The position numbers were made by a program, and so were the translations under genes. Of a stretch of DNA of 64,000 nt, positions 1 through 11,557 are shown piece after piece. The notes beneath the pieces are model-generated. The model worked only from the letters and a program-made list of their open reading frames with translations, made no database searches and was not told where the DNA came from. Position 1 is the first letter of the stretch. Every line of letters begins with the position of its first letter. Source of the stretch: Phytophthora colocasiae (taxonomy: Eukaryota > Oomycota > Peronosporomycetes > Peronosporales > Peronosporaceae); contig JAGKQI010000095.1 of NCBI GenBank assembly GCA_018806915.1, positions 310,001-374,000 on the forward strand, read 5' to 3'.

Positions 1-1446
1 CTGCGCACGGACAAGCCCGCCCACAGCCTGTTCACGGGGCGCCCCTTGGTAAAAATGCTAGTGAGCATGATGTACTGGCGCAAGCTGAATCAGACCCCGT
101 GGACTTCGTACGTCCCAGAGACGTATTACAAGATGGCTGAAGAGGAACTGCGCCGGCTTCGGAAGAACGATGTGGAGCCACCGGTCTGGGAGGCACTGGA
201 CGCTCACGTCCCGTATCCCATCAGAGAACCTGAGTCCACAGAGGATGACCCTCAGAAGGACCCGGACTTCAAGGAGTCTGGTGAACAAGAATCGGCGTCT
301 AGCGACAGTGGCTCTGACGACGAAAAGTCGAGCGGCAACAGCGATGACTCTGACGACGATGAGTCTGATGATCATTCGCACGCCAGCAACAAGCGTCCAC
401 GGGACTACGAGTCCAGCGATTCAGACGACTCGGGTCCGATAATCCCTACCAAGAAGTCCAAGCGGGATAGTGTACACGAGGCATCCAGGTCCAAGTCAAG
501 CGGTCAGAAGTCCGGTGGCACCTCCACGTCTAGTCCCAAGAGCAAGAAGTCCGGTGGTTCGCCCAAGTCGAGTTCCAAGGACAAGAAGTCTCAAGACTCC
601 AAGTCGACTAAGAGTTCTTCGGGCAAGCGACCTTCTGGTAAACTCCGGAAGTCAAGTCTGGTATCCAAGTCGTACAAGTCGCTGACACCGAAGGAGCTGC
701 TGACAATCGAGGTCCCGGACACACATTGTTCTTCGTGGCTGTACTACGGCATTCCGGTCCAGCCGACAAGTGACACCAAGACGTCCATCGGGCAGACTCC
801 AGGGTTCCCAGACTTCGAGCCCCACAGACACAGTCTGGCACGCCTCAAGAAACGTTGGAATTCCAAGAAATACCAAGCTCTGCTGGATGAAGTGCCAGCG
901 CCCTGGGACGTCATGTACCAGAACCGTCGGACCGAGCTGTACTTTCACCGACGTGAAGACCTCTGTCCCTTGGTTCAGGCGGACATCGAAGAACTCGCGT
1001 CTCTCATGCGCAAGCACGCCCAAGCGGTGTGGGAACGCACTCACTGGGTGATCATGGATCCCGACGAGGACCTGCTGTCCGGTGAACAGCACAAGGAACG
1101 TGGGCTCCGACGTGCATCTTTACTGCGCCAATATCGAGGGACAGTATCCAAGATTCTGAAGCACAAGAATTTCCCGGAGACGCTCATGTTCGAGCCTGGT
1201 ATCTGGAAGGTCCCGGACAAATATTGCCCATGGATCTGGCAGGACCCACGTGCACGTGACATCGGAGGTCCCAAGTGCCTGAGCTTGCGCAAGCAACTCG
1301 AAGCTATCGACTCAGCGGAACCGGCGCGCACGCAGTGGGCCACAGCGTCTGCCGACAAGGACTGGATGCAATACGTGCCATCCGACCTCCGGAAAGAAGC
1401 TCTGACGCCCGCTGAACGCGCCGAAAATCCTGTCTCTCTGAAGTAA
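1..1446 (+). CDS. Antisense ORF of left Ty3/Gypsy element (5' part outside window)
   Basis: The reading frame is open from the first base of the window to a TAA at 1444-1446, so the true start is off the left edge. It runs opposite to the Gypsy gag-pol genes and meets them tail to tail, 381 bp from the pol end. About 80 residues at the start look globular. A strongly Ser/Asp/Glu-rich stretch follows (about positions 230-450), then a Ser/Lys-rich stretch (about 430-690) with basic clusters such as KKSKR that could be nuclear localisation signals. The C-terminal 250 residues are globular and rich in Trp, Tyr and Arg. I recognise no family. The element-specific motif TCTGGTGAACA occurs twice in it (near 278 and, as TCCGGTGAACA, near 1079). 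Role unknown; a nuclear or DNA-binding product of the element is inference. It could instead belong to another nested element. Confidence 0.55.
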   Translation: MRTDKPAHSLFTGRPLVKMLVSMMYWRKLNQTPWTSYVPETYYKMAEEELRRLRKNDVEPPVWEALDAHVPYPIREPESTEDDPQKDPDFKESGEQESASSDSGSDDEKSSGNSDDSDDDESDDHSHASNKRPRDYESSDSDDSGPIIPTKKSKRDSVHEASRSKSSGQKSGGTSTSSPKSKKSGGSPKSSSKDKKSQDSKSTKSSSGKRPSGKLRKSSLVSKSYKSLTPKELLTIEVPDTHCSSWLYYGIPVQPTSDTKTSIGQTPGFPDFEPHRHSLARLKKRWNSKKYQALLDEVPAPWDVMYQNRRTELYFHRREDLCPLVQADIEELASLMRKHAQAVWERTHWVIMDPDEDLLSGEQHKERGLRRASLLRQYRGTVSKILKHKNFPETLMFEPGIWKVPDKYCPWIWQDPRARDIGGPKCLSLRKQLEAIDSAEPARTQWATASADKDWMQYVPSDLRKEALTPAERAENPVSLK

Positions 1447-1827
1447 GTACGCCAGAAGTCTGGTGTACTCTTCACGACATCTCCGGGGAACTACACTTCT
1501 TCTTCCAGAACAACTTAGTCGTCTGCATATCGTAGCGTAGTAACAATTCCAAATATAGTTCCCCGACGACCTTCTCCTTTAACATCCTCATATGTCGTTC
1601 AGTAATCTTCTTCTCATAGCATCATCATAATCCACTCGTAAAATTCCATCATACACACACAACCACAAAATCATCTCCGTACAAATTCACATAACAATCA
1701 CCATCTCTGGGAGTCACGTATCCCCGAAATCACATTTCCGAAAGACATGTCTCTCAGACACCTTCATCTCTGAAATACATCGTCTGGTGTGATGTTCACC
1801 AGAGTTCTCAGGATAAGTTTTCAGAGT
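1447..1827. other. Convergent 3' gap between antisense ORF and pol
   Basis: This stretch has no convincing ORF. It is AT-richer than its flanks and separates the stop codons of two convergent genes. It holds motif copies typical of the left element: GTCTGGTGTAC near 1459, a facing pair TCTGGTG...TTCACCAGAG at about 1784-1802, and GTCTCTCAGA near 1750. No LTR copy is recognisable here. Confidence 0.5.
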
Positions 1828-4800
1828 TTAAACTCTGGGGTGATCGTCTCCAGCTTGCATTGCTTGGAAACGAGCTCGCGCTCGTGCGCTCTGATTGAAC
1901 TCATACAGTAAAGCACCACAGTTCAGCTTTGACAAGGGTAGCCACTCTGTCTCGTCGTACCCCTTCCACTTGACCAGGTATTCGCGAAGTCTCTTGGAGG
2001 TCCTGGTACGCTTGCTCCACCGAGTGTCAAGTATCTTTTCCACTTCGTATTCATCATTCTCGGTGTCGGGCTCCCAACTGTCTTCTGGTAACAGCGCTGC
2101 ATCAAAGTCATCATCCTCGCGGACATCGAGTTCCACAGTCGGTCTTCTGGGAAACAAGGCTCTCGGCTTCAGGCGACTTACATGAACCCAAGGGTTCACC
2201 CGATACCCGGTATCCTCAACCTTCAGTTTCACACGAAAATCGTCCAACATCTCTTCAATCCGGAAAGGGCCATGCCACATGTGTGCGAGCTTCCGACTCA
2301 ACCCCGTTTGTACCTTGGGGATGTATAGCCACACGGCATCACCGACGGCAAATCCGGACTTCAGACGTTCCGACAACTCCTTCCACTTTCGGGTCTGTTC
2401 TTCAGAACGCTCCCGCTTGGCCTTCTTCTGGAGTTCTTCAGCACAGGCTTAAGCGTAGCTGTAATCTCGTTGCATCTTCCGACGCCACTCATAAGCAGTG
2501 CGCTCTTGTACACCAGAAGGCTTTGGACCAAGCATCGCGGACACAGTCCCGTGAGCATCCCATCCGTGCACCAGAAAGAAAGGTGTTTCCAAACGGGTCG
2601 CATCAAAGGAAGTGTTCAACGCGAACATCAGACGTTCGGCGTGGTCGTCCCAGTCACTCTGATCAGCTTCGGCGATGTAGGCCTTGATGGCGCGCACGAC
2701 CGTCTGAACAGACCGTTCTTGTTGGCCATTTGCCTGGGGACGGTACGCCAGAGTCGCTCGCTGTCTGCTTCCCAGGAGATCCCGGAAACACCTGAACACT
2801 TCACTCATGAACCGAGGGTCCTGATCATGGCGTATCAGGGAACTAGCTCCGAAGTTCCTCAGCGACATCTTGAGCCGTAGTAATACTCATAGGCTTGCAC
2901 ATCACATATCCTGAGAACATGTCTTGGAACAACAACAGGAACGTGTTGCCTCTGGCAGACTTTGGCATGTGTGTGACGAAATCCATGGACACTACTTCAA
3001 AAGGTCGACTGGGCTCGATGTTGCCGGGCGACGGTCCGGGATTCGGGGGACGACCCTTGCCACTTGCACAGTCCATACACTCCTTGACGAACCTCTCCAC
3101 ATCAGCGTACATACCAATCCAGTAGAACTCGGAGCTCAGCTTCTCGAACGTACGTTTGATTCCCTGGTGAGCGCCCTGGTAATCCCCATGAGCATAATGC
3201 AACATATCAGCATGCAAGTCTCTGGGGACCACAAGTCGGAGCTCATCAACCATGTCTCTCGGACGTTCTCTGGTAGCACGGCTGAGACGGTACAAAACGT
3301 CTCTGGAATCCAAGATGAAGTCATCGGCAATCCTGGCAAGTTTCCTTATTCGGGGTCGTGGTAGATCTCCCACGTCACCCTTAAGGAACTTGATGAGTTC
3401 TGCCAGATGAACATCTTGAGTCTGGTGAACTTTGATCCGCTGCCAGCGTTCTTCCTGAAACTCCAATGGGCCCATGGGTTCACGAGCCTCCGCGTCCTCT
3501 GGTAGGTTTGCTTCTTCCTGATTGCGTGCACGAGTGATGGCAACAAGCACCTTGGCAGCATGAGGCAGGGGCGCAGACTCTGGCCCTGGGTCATCCATCT
3601 CCGGTGTACAATCGTGTTCACCAGAGGTCTGGTGAACATCATCCGGGGCTTCAGAAGACACCCCTTCGGGAGGCTTCATCAACTTCTCTGGAATCTTGGA
3701 CACCAGTCGTAGATGAGTCAGTTCGTCAGGGTCTTGGACCTGCCAGGACTCGCCAAGAACAAGAGTCTTGGATGTCAAATAGTCCGCTGCTTGATTGAAC
3801 TCACGCTTCACGTGCACTAGCTTCAGAGACTGGAATTTGATTTTCAGAGACTCAAACTCGGCCAATTTCCGCTGCAGGTTCGGCTGATTACAATTGATCA
3901 GTCCTTGAGCTTGCTGGATAGCGATACGAGAGTCTCCGACAACCACCAAGTCTCGGATGCCACGTTCCAAAGCTAACTTCAATCCATTGATCAGACCACA
4001 GTACTCTGAGTCGTTCACAGTGACGTCTTTCAGAGCGAACCCTTGGGCTTCCAGGATGTTCCACCCCGGGAGCTCCCAGAGCACACATCCGCAGCTTCCC
4101 AGGCGAATGGATGTCTTGGCGGCACCATCAAAACTCAGAACACAACCTCGGTAATCAGCCTCTAGCATTTCCACGCTAATGGGTGCTGGAGGTTTGACTC
4201 GCCCCTTGACGGGGATGAGATTTTCAGAAACCTCATCGAGGTGTTCAGGGGGTGTGATGCCCGCTCCAAGAATGGCCGGGAGACCATCTTCATCTCGCTG
4301 GATCCTGCGAATCTCCAAGTTCCAATGTGACAACTTCAATCCCCACTTCACGTTCCGACCATCAGCCGAACTGGATGACAGGAGCCATTTCAACACCGAA
4401 TGTCTGGTGTACACCGTGATCACGGGACTCGTGTTTACCAGAGCCCGAAAGTTCTCCAGAACCCTGAGAATCGCGATGACCTCCTTCTCTGCGATGTGAT
4501 ACCGGAGTTCTGCCTCATTCAGCACACGTCCAGTGAACCGTACGGGGTGTATCACTCCATCGTACTCCTGTCCCAAGACGGCTGAAGCAGCCCACGGGTT
4601 CGCATGAGGTATAATAACGAAAGGCCTGGTGCGATCTGGGTGTCTGAGGAGCGGTGTCGAGACAATCTTGCGCTTCAGAATCTCAAAGGCTTCCTTAGCT
4701 CGAGCCAAATCTCGACCAGCACGAATCTGTTCATCAGACAACTCGTAGAGCACAGCAGCGATCACCGGTAAGCCTTCGATAAACTTGTTGTAGTAATTCA

Positions 4801-7537
4801 GACTTCCCATGAAACTCTGTACTCCCTTGAGTGTCGACGGAAACGGCAATTCTTCCACTCCCTTGACGATCTTCAGTGTAGCTCTCAGTCCTTCAGCACT
4901 GATCTCATGCGACAGATAAGGAATCGTCAGCTTCCCGAACTCGCTCTTGGGCAGGCTCACAGAAATGTTCCAGTATCTGAGTCTGAAGAGCAAGGCATTC
5001 AGGTCTTCACAAAGTTGATCCCAGGTGGGCGCCCCATGAGCAATGTCGTCAATGTAGGAACTTCGACCGAGTACCGGTCCCATGAAGGACGGGACTGGGA
5101 TGTTCCTCTGAAAGACAGTCATTTGGTCGGTGAGCACCGGAACCTCTGGTATGTGTTCATCAGAGTTCTGAAGTTGTTCACCAGACATCAGACCATGTAC
5201 GTCAGAGTTCTGGGATTCTAACTTCAGGAATTCCAGCACATCGGAGTCAACCTCAGCTTCCTCTTCAGGTGACAATCGCACAAACCCCCACAGGCAGTTA
5301 TCCAGCATAGCCTGGTACACCAGGGGGGCGTTCTTCAGACCGAAGGGCATTCTTACCCACTGAAAGTGTCCAAATGGGCAGATAAACGCTGAGATCAGCC
5401 TTGCACGCTCCGTCATTCGAATAGCCCAAAAACCACTCGCCATATCCAGACTCATAAACCACAGTGCTGCCTCAAAACCAATCAACAGATCGTCTATCAG
5501 GGGCAACGGATAACGCGACAACTGGATAAAACCATTCACCACTCGATAATCAATACACATGCGTATGTCCACACCATTCTTCTTGAGGACAATCACAATT
5601 GGTGATGCCCAAGGCGAAGTCGAGTAGTCGATGAGTCCGGTCTCCAGGAGTTTCTTCAGAAGTTCGTACACCTTGATCATCAGGTGAGGGGCAACGGACC
5701 TCGGACGTTGGGCAACAGGTTTTGCATCTCCCACGTCCAAGTCACAGACCACGCCCCTTGCCGGGGCAGGTGCGGCATTGCCGTCTCCCAGAAAGATTTT
5801 CCGATGATACTTCAGAATGTCCCTGAGTTTCTTCTCCATTTCCGGCGTTGTTTTCCCGGGTACTCCGACGTCAGCCTTGTCGATATCGCATTCGGGAGTC
5901 AGATCTTCCAATTCAGGCAGCATAACCAGTTGGTCACGTAATTGAGAGAGTAGCTCTATTCCTTCCCGTATGTAGACACCGGGTTCCAGATCCAATTCCT
6001 CATTCGTGACTCGCATGCACCGCTCGTACTCGGCTCGGAGCTTTTCCACAGGGGTGCCTGGCATACACTGGATTGGGATGTCCCATGAACAGTCTGTCGG
6101 ATCCTCATTTCCCATGAACAGTCCACCAGAAACACTCAGGGTGACTTCATCCTCGACCATGTTACTCGGAATTCCAGACGTGATTCCGGAGTCTTTCGGA
6201 GTCGTTTGCTCTGATGACAATCCCAGATCTCTGGTATCCACAGCGGTATCTCGGGCCTCCTCTTTTCCGGCATCCACCCAGTCATCTGTCTGCGTAGCCA
6301 CTTCCAAAGCGAAACGAACTCGTTTTGTTCGTGGGACCGAAGTAGGCCTCACGAACTGTACTCGAGCATTATCTAGCCTTGGGCGCTGTAAGATCTTAGT
6401 GGGCCACGGGTATACCGGGTGATCCACACACGGAGGTTGAGGTATCAGATCCTCCAAGTCAGCTTCGGCCTTCAGGCGTCTCTTCGTTTCTGGTGACGGA
6501 GTGTTCTCCAGAATCAAAACTTCCCAGTCGCGGTAGGCTGCAGAGCCTGGCCGTACAAAGCGACCATGTCGTGGGAAAAATCCATACTCCACAATCCTTG
6601 CAACGTCAGAAAATTCATTCACCCACGTATTCTTGTCAGAGATGTTCACCACGCGCACCGCCACAGGCCATGACCGGGCTGCATAAATCAGCTGAGTCAC
6701 CCAACGATCTCCACGTCCCGCCCACACGACTTCTCGTTGTGGGTTCGTCGGACCGTAATCAATGCGAACAACAAATTCTTCACCAGGTCTCAGAAGTACA
6801 GCTTCACTTGGTCTGATGGACCTGTTCCTGCCGATATGATCACCGGGCTCCCAGCTGCACATCATCACCACAACTTCGTCTGGCATAGATACCAGTCCCT
6901 CACGGACGCTGATCCTCAGACCAGCAGCGAACATGAATCCCATTCCCAATAGCACGTTTATACCTTCGCCGATATTCGCAACCCAGACATCAACAATGTA
7001 AACCACTCTCGGTCCGAGAGTCAGCTTGATCTCAGCACTGGCACCAATGTACGTCGGAACTCCTCCCATCCCAGACACTCTTGTTTGTTTGTGTGACTTG
7101 AGCCTGAGTCCGAGCTTACGCGCAAAGTCGTAACTCAGGATATTGATAGTCGCACCGGTGTCCAGGAGAATCTTGGTCCGATGATCATTGACAGCGCCAT
7201 GCACCATGACCACATCACGCTTTGCAGGATCAGGGTAGTGATCCTCCCACCAGCCATAACATTCCCCGTCTTTCAGACGAAACTGGATTGTGTCGTCCGG
7301 AGGCGGTTCATTGTCTCTCGTAAAGTCCGGTGAACAGTCTCTCGGAAAGTCCGATGAACTGTCTCTCAGACGCGGAATTTCTGAAGACATGGCTGATTCT
7401 TGAGCTAAAGCGGTCATGCAATGTTGATTTTTAGGTTGGGTTGTTTTCAGCTCCGGTCCTACGTACACTAGAACACATAACTCTGGGGGTGTGCCTTGCC
7501 CGGCGCGTTTCGGATCCCCATCCGAAAGGCTTGCTAG
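1828..7537 (-). pseudogene. pol: Ty3/Gypsy pol polyprotein, broken (left element)
   Basis: Read on the minus strand from the frameshift site at 7537. Domains in order: retropepsin (LLDTGAT, about residue 100 after the GTG at 7468); reverse transcriptase (SLDMASG, YIDD) with about 65 extra residues before YIDD; a Ty3-type RNase H whose catalytic Asp positions read HAN and TRH; a second RNase H with intact acidic residues (SFDGAA, NDSEY, VGDSR, AADYL); integrase with an HHCC zinc finger and acidic core; a chromodomain at the end (EVEKILDTR, YLVKWKGY). Damage: around 2845-2868 the integrase core has a short deletion with a frameshift, and at 2449-2451 a TAA interrupts the same frame before the chromodomain. 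The dual RNase H matches what is known of plant Tat and of oomycete elements described as carrying an archaeal-type RNase H. This copy is not competent. Confidence 0.92.
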
Positions 7538-7543
7538 TTTAAC
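7534..7543 (-). other. Candidate -1 ribosomal frameshift site between gag and pol
   Basis: On the minus strand the gag frame ends G TTA AAC TAG. The heptamer GTTAAAC fits the X XXY YYZ pattern for -1 slippage and lies directly before the gag stop. Slipping back one base puts the ribosome on GTT AAA CTA GCA, exactly the frame of pol, which is open from here to the first damage at about 2845. This would make a gag-pol fusion without a pol start codon. No downstream structure was modelled. Confidence 0.6.
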
Positions 7544-7867
7544 TGTTTCCCAGAGTCAGCCTCGTCACCCAGGAGTCTCTCCAGTAGGTGATCCGGCAGG
7601 TCCTTCAGTGTACCTTGACGGGCTAGTTTCTTGAGGGATTCCAGGGTCTTGATGTCTTCGCATGGTCTCCCAGAGTGCACCTTTCCGCAAACCTCACACG
7701 GCGGTACTCGGCACATCCTGCTCGGGTGACCCTTCTCCTGACATCTGTCGCAGACAATGTCTCTCCAGCAGTTTTCTTCTGAATGGCCTGAGCGACGACA
7801 CTTCTCGCAGAACTTGTTCCAGTAGTCAGGGTTATCGCGCCGGGTCTGCTGGAAGTCTTGACCTGAT

Positions 7868-7886
7868 GATCCTCGGGGAGACTGGG
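7868..7886. repeat. Target site duplication of LINE (downstream copy)
   Basis: The 19 bp gatcctcggggagactggg is repeated perfectly at 11558-11576. Joining the gag sequence at this duplication restores one continuous gag frame, so this is the target duplication of the LINE between the two copies. Confidence 0.95.
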
Positions 7887-8221
7887 TTGTTAAGGTTGTT
7901 CATTGACTTTAACCGAAACTAATATGAATACAACTAAAAGGTGTCCTAAGGCTTAATCTAGGTACACTGTCTTGATGGCAAAATGAGTAGGAGAGACTTG
8001 GGCCTTCGTAGTTGTTATCTGCGGGGGCCTTGGGTATGTCAGATAGGCATGTCCAGAATCGCGATACCCGAAGAGTTGACGTAGGAGGTCGATCTTGGGG
8101 AGACGGCTGAGCTTTGGAAGGGCTGAAAAGCCTGTCTCGAGCTTGGGCGCAAACATCACTGTCGTGGCAAGGTGCCACCCCGATGTCAATCGGTGTAAGG
8201 GTTCGAGTCTCTTGGCAGTGT

Positions 8222-9065
8222 CCAGTGCAGAGTCTTGGTCGTGCTAAAAAGCACGAACAGGCTAGAAGGGATCTTGGGGCGTCGAGTCAGCAGGGCAGTT
8301 GGTAGCCGGCGACTTGATACCTTGAGTGAACTACAATGGCTTGGTTGCGCTGAAAAGCACGAACAGGCTGGAAGGGATCTTGGGGCGTCTAGTCAGCAGG
8401 GCAGTTGGTAGCCGGCGACTTGATACCTTGAGTGAACTACAATGGCTTGGTTGCGCTGAAAAGCACGAACAGGCTGGAAGGGATCTTGGGGCGTCGAGTC
8501 AGCAGGGCAGTTGGTAGCCGGCGACTTGATACCTTGAGTGAACTACAATGGCTTGGTTGCGCTGAAAAGCACGAACAGGCTGGAAGGGATCTTGGGGCGT
8601 CGAGTCAGCAGGGCAGTTGGTAGCCGGCGACTTGATACCTTGAGTGAACTACAATGGCTTGGTTGCGCTGAAAAGCACGAACAGGCTGGAAGGGATCTTG
8701 GGGCGTCTAGTCAGCAGGGCAGTTGGTAGCCGGCGACTTGATACCTTGAGCGAACTACAATGGCTTGGTTGCGCTGAAAAGCACGAACAGGCTGGAAGGG
8801 ATCTTGGGGCGTCGAGTCAGCAGGGCAGTTGGTAGCCGGCGACTTGATACCTTGAGTGAACTACAATGGCTTGGTTGCGCTGAAAAGCACGAACAGGCTG
8901 GAAGGGATCTTGGGGCGTCGAGTCAGCAGGGCAGTTGGTAGCCGGTGACTTGATACCTTGAGTGAACTACGATGCCGTGGTTGCGCTGAAAAGCACGATT
9001 AGGGCGAGAGCGCGAAAGTCTGGGAAATCGAGTCAGCAGGGCAGTTGGTAGCCGGCGACTTGGTG
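8222..9065. repeat. Minisatellite, 106-bp unit, about eight copies
   Basis: The phrase gctgaaaagcacgaacagg recurs every 106 bp. Seven copies are nearly identical (single changes such as cgtcgag/cgtctag) and the last, near 8985, is diverged. It lies in the 3' untranslated part of the LINE. The ORFs of 63 codons that recur in it with the same period are by-products of the repeat. Confidence 0.9.
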
Positions 9066-10017
9066 TACTGGATTGGACTAAGTCCGATGGTGCCACTGGT
9101 GAATCCCGTTCTTGGAGAGAAAGAAGGAGGGAGCCGGCACCTAGAGAATGGCGGGCCTACAATGCCCCCAGGCGGGTTGGACTCCGGGTATGAATAGCTG
9201 ATCGCAAGCAGTCTCTGCGTGAGGTGGGTAGTACTTGGACCAAGTCAACGTGGCCTGGCAGTGCGGTATTGGGGTTTCGCGGCATGGGCTGGTTGATCTT
9301 GTCACAGCTTGGTCTTAACTTGACAGCGTAGGCGGAGATTGTAACGGAGAGTTCGCTTTCTGGAGGGACGCGCTTGCTGTTGTTGAGTCTATAGATTGCT
9401 GGATGAAGGATGCCGGTTACCGTAAGCCAGAAGGATCATCTTGAGAAGTTGACGTCGGCGTTTGCAAATACAGTGCGAGGCGCAGAAGTGTGTACCTTGC
9501 TGATGTTGCAATCGTGGCGATGGAGACTAGGATCTTGATTCTTCACCTTCTTGTTTCTGGGACTAAGTCGAAATTTTACTTGAATCTCGGCTTGGCGATG
9601 GTTGCAAGGAGTTCTCACGGGAAACCGTGGCGATCATGTTTTTTGCATGACATGTTGGCGGTGCGCAAGCGCCTAACCAGCGGCTGAAGTTGTCCGAGTT
9701 GAGTGAGTTCGGTGTGGCCACATGGAGGTGTGGCACTTTTGGCGACCAAATCCCAAAACAGCATTGAATGACCTTGATCTTGTCGACCCAGCAAAGCAGA
9801 GTTATCCCGATGTTCAGGCAAAGTTCATCCGGAGAAGCTTGCTCGACTCGTCCCGTAAATTCCTCCTTGTGTGGTCTAATGTCTGTGGTTGTCGGCGTTT
9901 GCCGTTCGTACTGCGGGTAGATTGCACTAAACCCAATCCGAAGAGTGATCACCTTGACGTGGTGGATTGGCTGTAAACTAAGAGTCACTCACAATACATG
10001 GGGGCAACCCCAGCTTG
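9066..10017 (-). other. LINE 3' untranslated region, unique part
   Basis: Between the minisatellite and the stop codon of the LINE ORF at 10018. No ORF here has protein-like content on either strand, and no repeat longer than a few bases is seen. Confidence 0.5.
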
Positions 10018-11557
10018 TCAGGCTCGCCTGTTCAAGTCGAGCATCCTGAAGAGATCCGAAAGGGTCTCCGCCAAGATATGCGAAGATGAAGACGCCGCTG
10101 ACACCGAAGACTCCGTAGATAGCGTAGATTCCATAGCCGTAGAGTAGGTAGGTAGAACTATAGGCATAGTACTAGGATCAGACATAGTTTTAACAACCAT
10201 ACCTAATATCATTCCCATGTGATCCACCCACTTGACTGACTTCTTCAAACCATCTTTCCATGCTTGACGTCGATACTGGCGCAAGTGTAGTTGTATGTAG
10301 GCCGCTGCATGATGTTTCACAAACTGCGATGATGTCGAAACTTTTGGGTTGTAGAGGCGCTTGTTTCGATGGAGCCAAAGCGCGCGTAGTACACAACATC
10401 GAACAATGTTGAATGTAGCTCGAATAGCGAAGTCTCCGAAGCGTTCAGCAATAGAAGTTCTAAGTTGAATTGCTCCTGGAAACATAACATGTCGCCAGCC
10501 CAGGTCTTCATTCGTAAGGTCCGCGAAAGGCGCCAAATAGATATCCCATTGAAAGCATGCAATTGGGCAAAGCCAAAAAAGGTGTTGAGCATCTTCCAGG
10601 GCTTCGCAGCCATGCACACAATCAGTTGATGTATCCACTTCGGTTCTCCAAGCAAACTTGTAGCGAAAGCCCAACGCGTTATGCTGCAGTCGAAACTTGA
10701 GATCCGCACAAACCGGAAGTACATGTTGATCCCAGGCTATCTCTCTGCACCAAGTGTCGTCCGTGGGCGTAAAGGCTGCTAAATGAAGACGATTCAGTGG
10801 TAGTAGCGGGAGGTCCTGGTGTGACCGTGTATCAAGAAGCAACCTGACGAAGTGACGGTTTGCCATGTGTATTACATCCAAGTCACCAAGACTCCATCCA
10901 TGACAAGCCGACTCTACTAAGGTAGAGCGCACCGGGCCATACTGAGGTCCCTCTTGCGGCACGATAAGTCCGAAGCGCGCAATAGTGTCCTTAATGAGCC
11001 GGGTGCGAGAGGCTGGTCTGGGGAAGTCTTCTTCATATAGCAGCGTCGATAATAATTCCACCGTAGCGAAGTCACCAAATTGTTCCACAAAGTCATGTAG
11101 CCGGACAAACCCCAGTGCCTTTAAGGCACCGTTAGTCCCTTTACTGACCATGCTAAGTGGAAGTTTGCCTTTGCCGAACGCGAAGTGGGTGTTAAACCAG
11201 AGTGGCATGAACTGAGCAAAGCCCTTCCACTTCGTAGTGCCATGCGAAATGTGGAGGTCAGCCCATAGTCGAAGTGTCGACCGCCAGTATTCTGGTATAC
11301 CATTCCACTGAGTGCTCTTCATGTCTGCGTACAGTATGTCGAATCCGTAGCCGAGTGAGCCAAGCGCGTCAGAGAAGATCTCTAGCGCCGGTAAGAGCCA
11401 CCGTGGTGCTTGGCCAGTCTCATTCGCAGCAGCGATTCCATCCCGGAGACACTTGAGATGCGTAGCTTGTATGAAAGTCTTGATAGGCGTCAATCCTAAT
11501 CCACCTTTGGAGATGCCTGTGAAGATCCACTCTTTGTTGAACTTGCCTCTGCAGGCC
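10018..11557 (-). pseudogene. C-terminal fragment of LINE reverse transcriptase ORF with zf-RVT
   Basis: About 512 codons, the tail of a LINE pol protein. It opens with GKFNKEWIF and SKGGLGLTPIKTF, the region just after the reverse transcriptase thumb in L1-like elements. It contains a zinc-binding zf-RVT segment with the CVHGC...AQHLFWLC spacing near its middle and ends with a low-complexity Ser/Thr tail. The catalytic part is missing through 5' truncation. By chance the junction with gag is in frame, so gag and this fragment form one open frame of 1139 codons (to 13437). The original protein would act in the nucleus as part of a LINE ribonucleoprotein. Confidence 0.8.

Larger units (their letters stand above)
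7534..7886 (-). pseudogene. gag: 3' part of gag with zinc knuckles, separated by LINE insertion
   Basis: This piece continues the gag reading frame exactly where it was cut at 11558. Reading through the shared 19 bp gives QSPRGS followed by SGQDFQQTR without a frame change. It encodes three cysteine-rich knuckles (CEKCRRSGHSEENC, CDRCQEKGHPSRMC, and a shorter CEVCGKVHSGRPC), typical of the nucleocapsid part of gag that binds RNA. It ends at TAG 7534-7536, overlapping the frameshift site into pol. Confidence 0.85.
7887..11557 (-). mobile_element. 5'-truncated non-LTR retrotransposon (LINE) inserted in gag
   Basis: A 3671-bp insertion bounded by perfect 19-bp direct repeats. It starts inside an ORF (no 5' region, no endonuclease, no reverse transcriptase palm visible) and contains the end of a LINE ORF (10018-11557), then about 2.1 kb of 3' untranslated sequence with a 106-bp minisatellite. 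The 3' end reads ...ACCTTAACAA, without a long poly(A). Truncation at the 5' end with a long, variable target duplication is the usual mark of target-primed reverse transcription. The insert lacks the short dispersed motif that fills the surrounding Gypsy element. Confidence 0.9.

Noticed and set aside
1450..1830. 3' LTR of the left element between pol and the antisense ORF
   Set aside because: No stretch matches the 5' LTR at 15544-17454 beyond the short dispersed motif.
8222..9065. CRISPR array
   Set aside because: The whole 106-bp unit is repeated with no variable spacers, and the context is eukaryotic.
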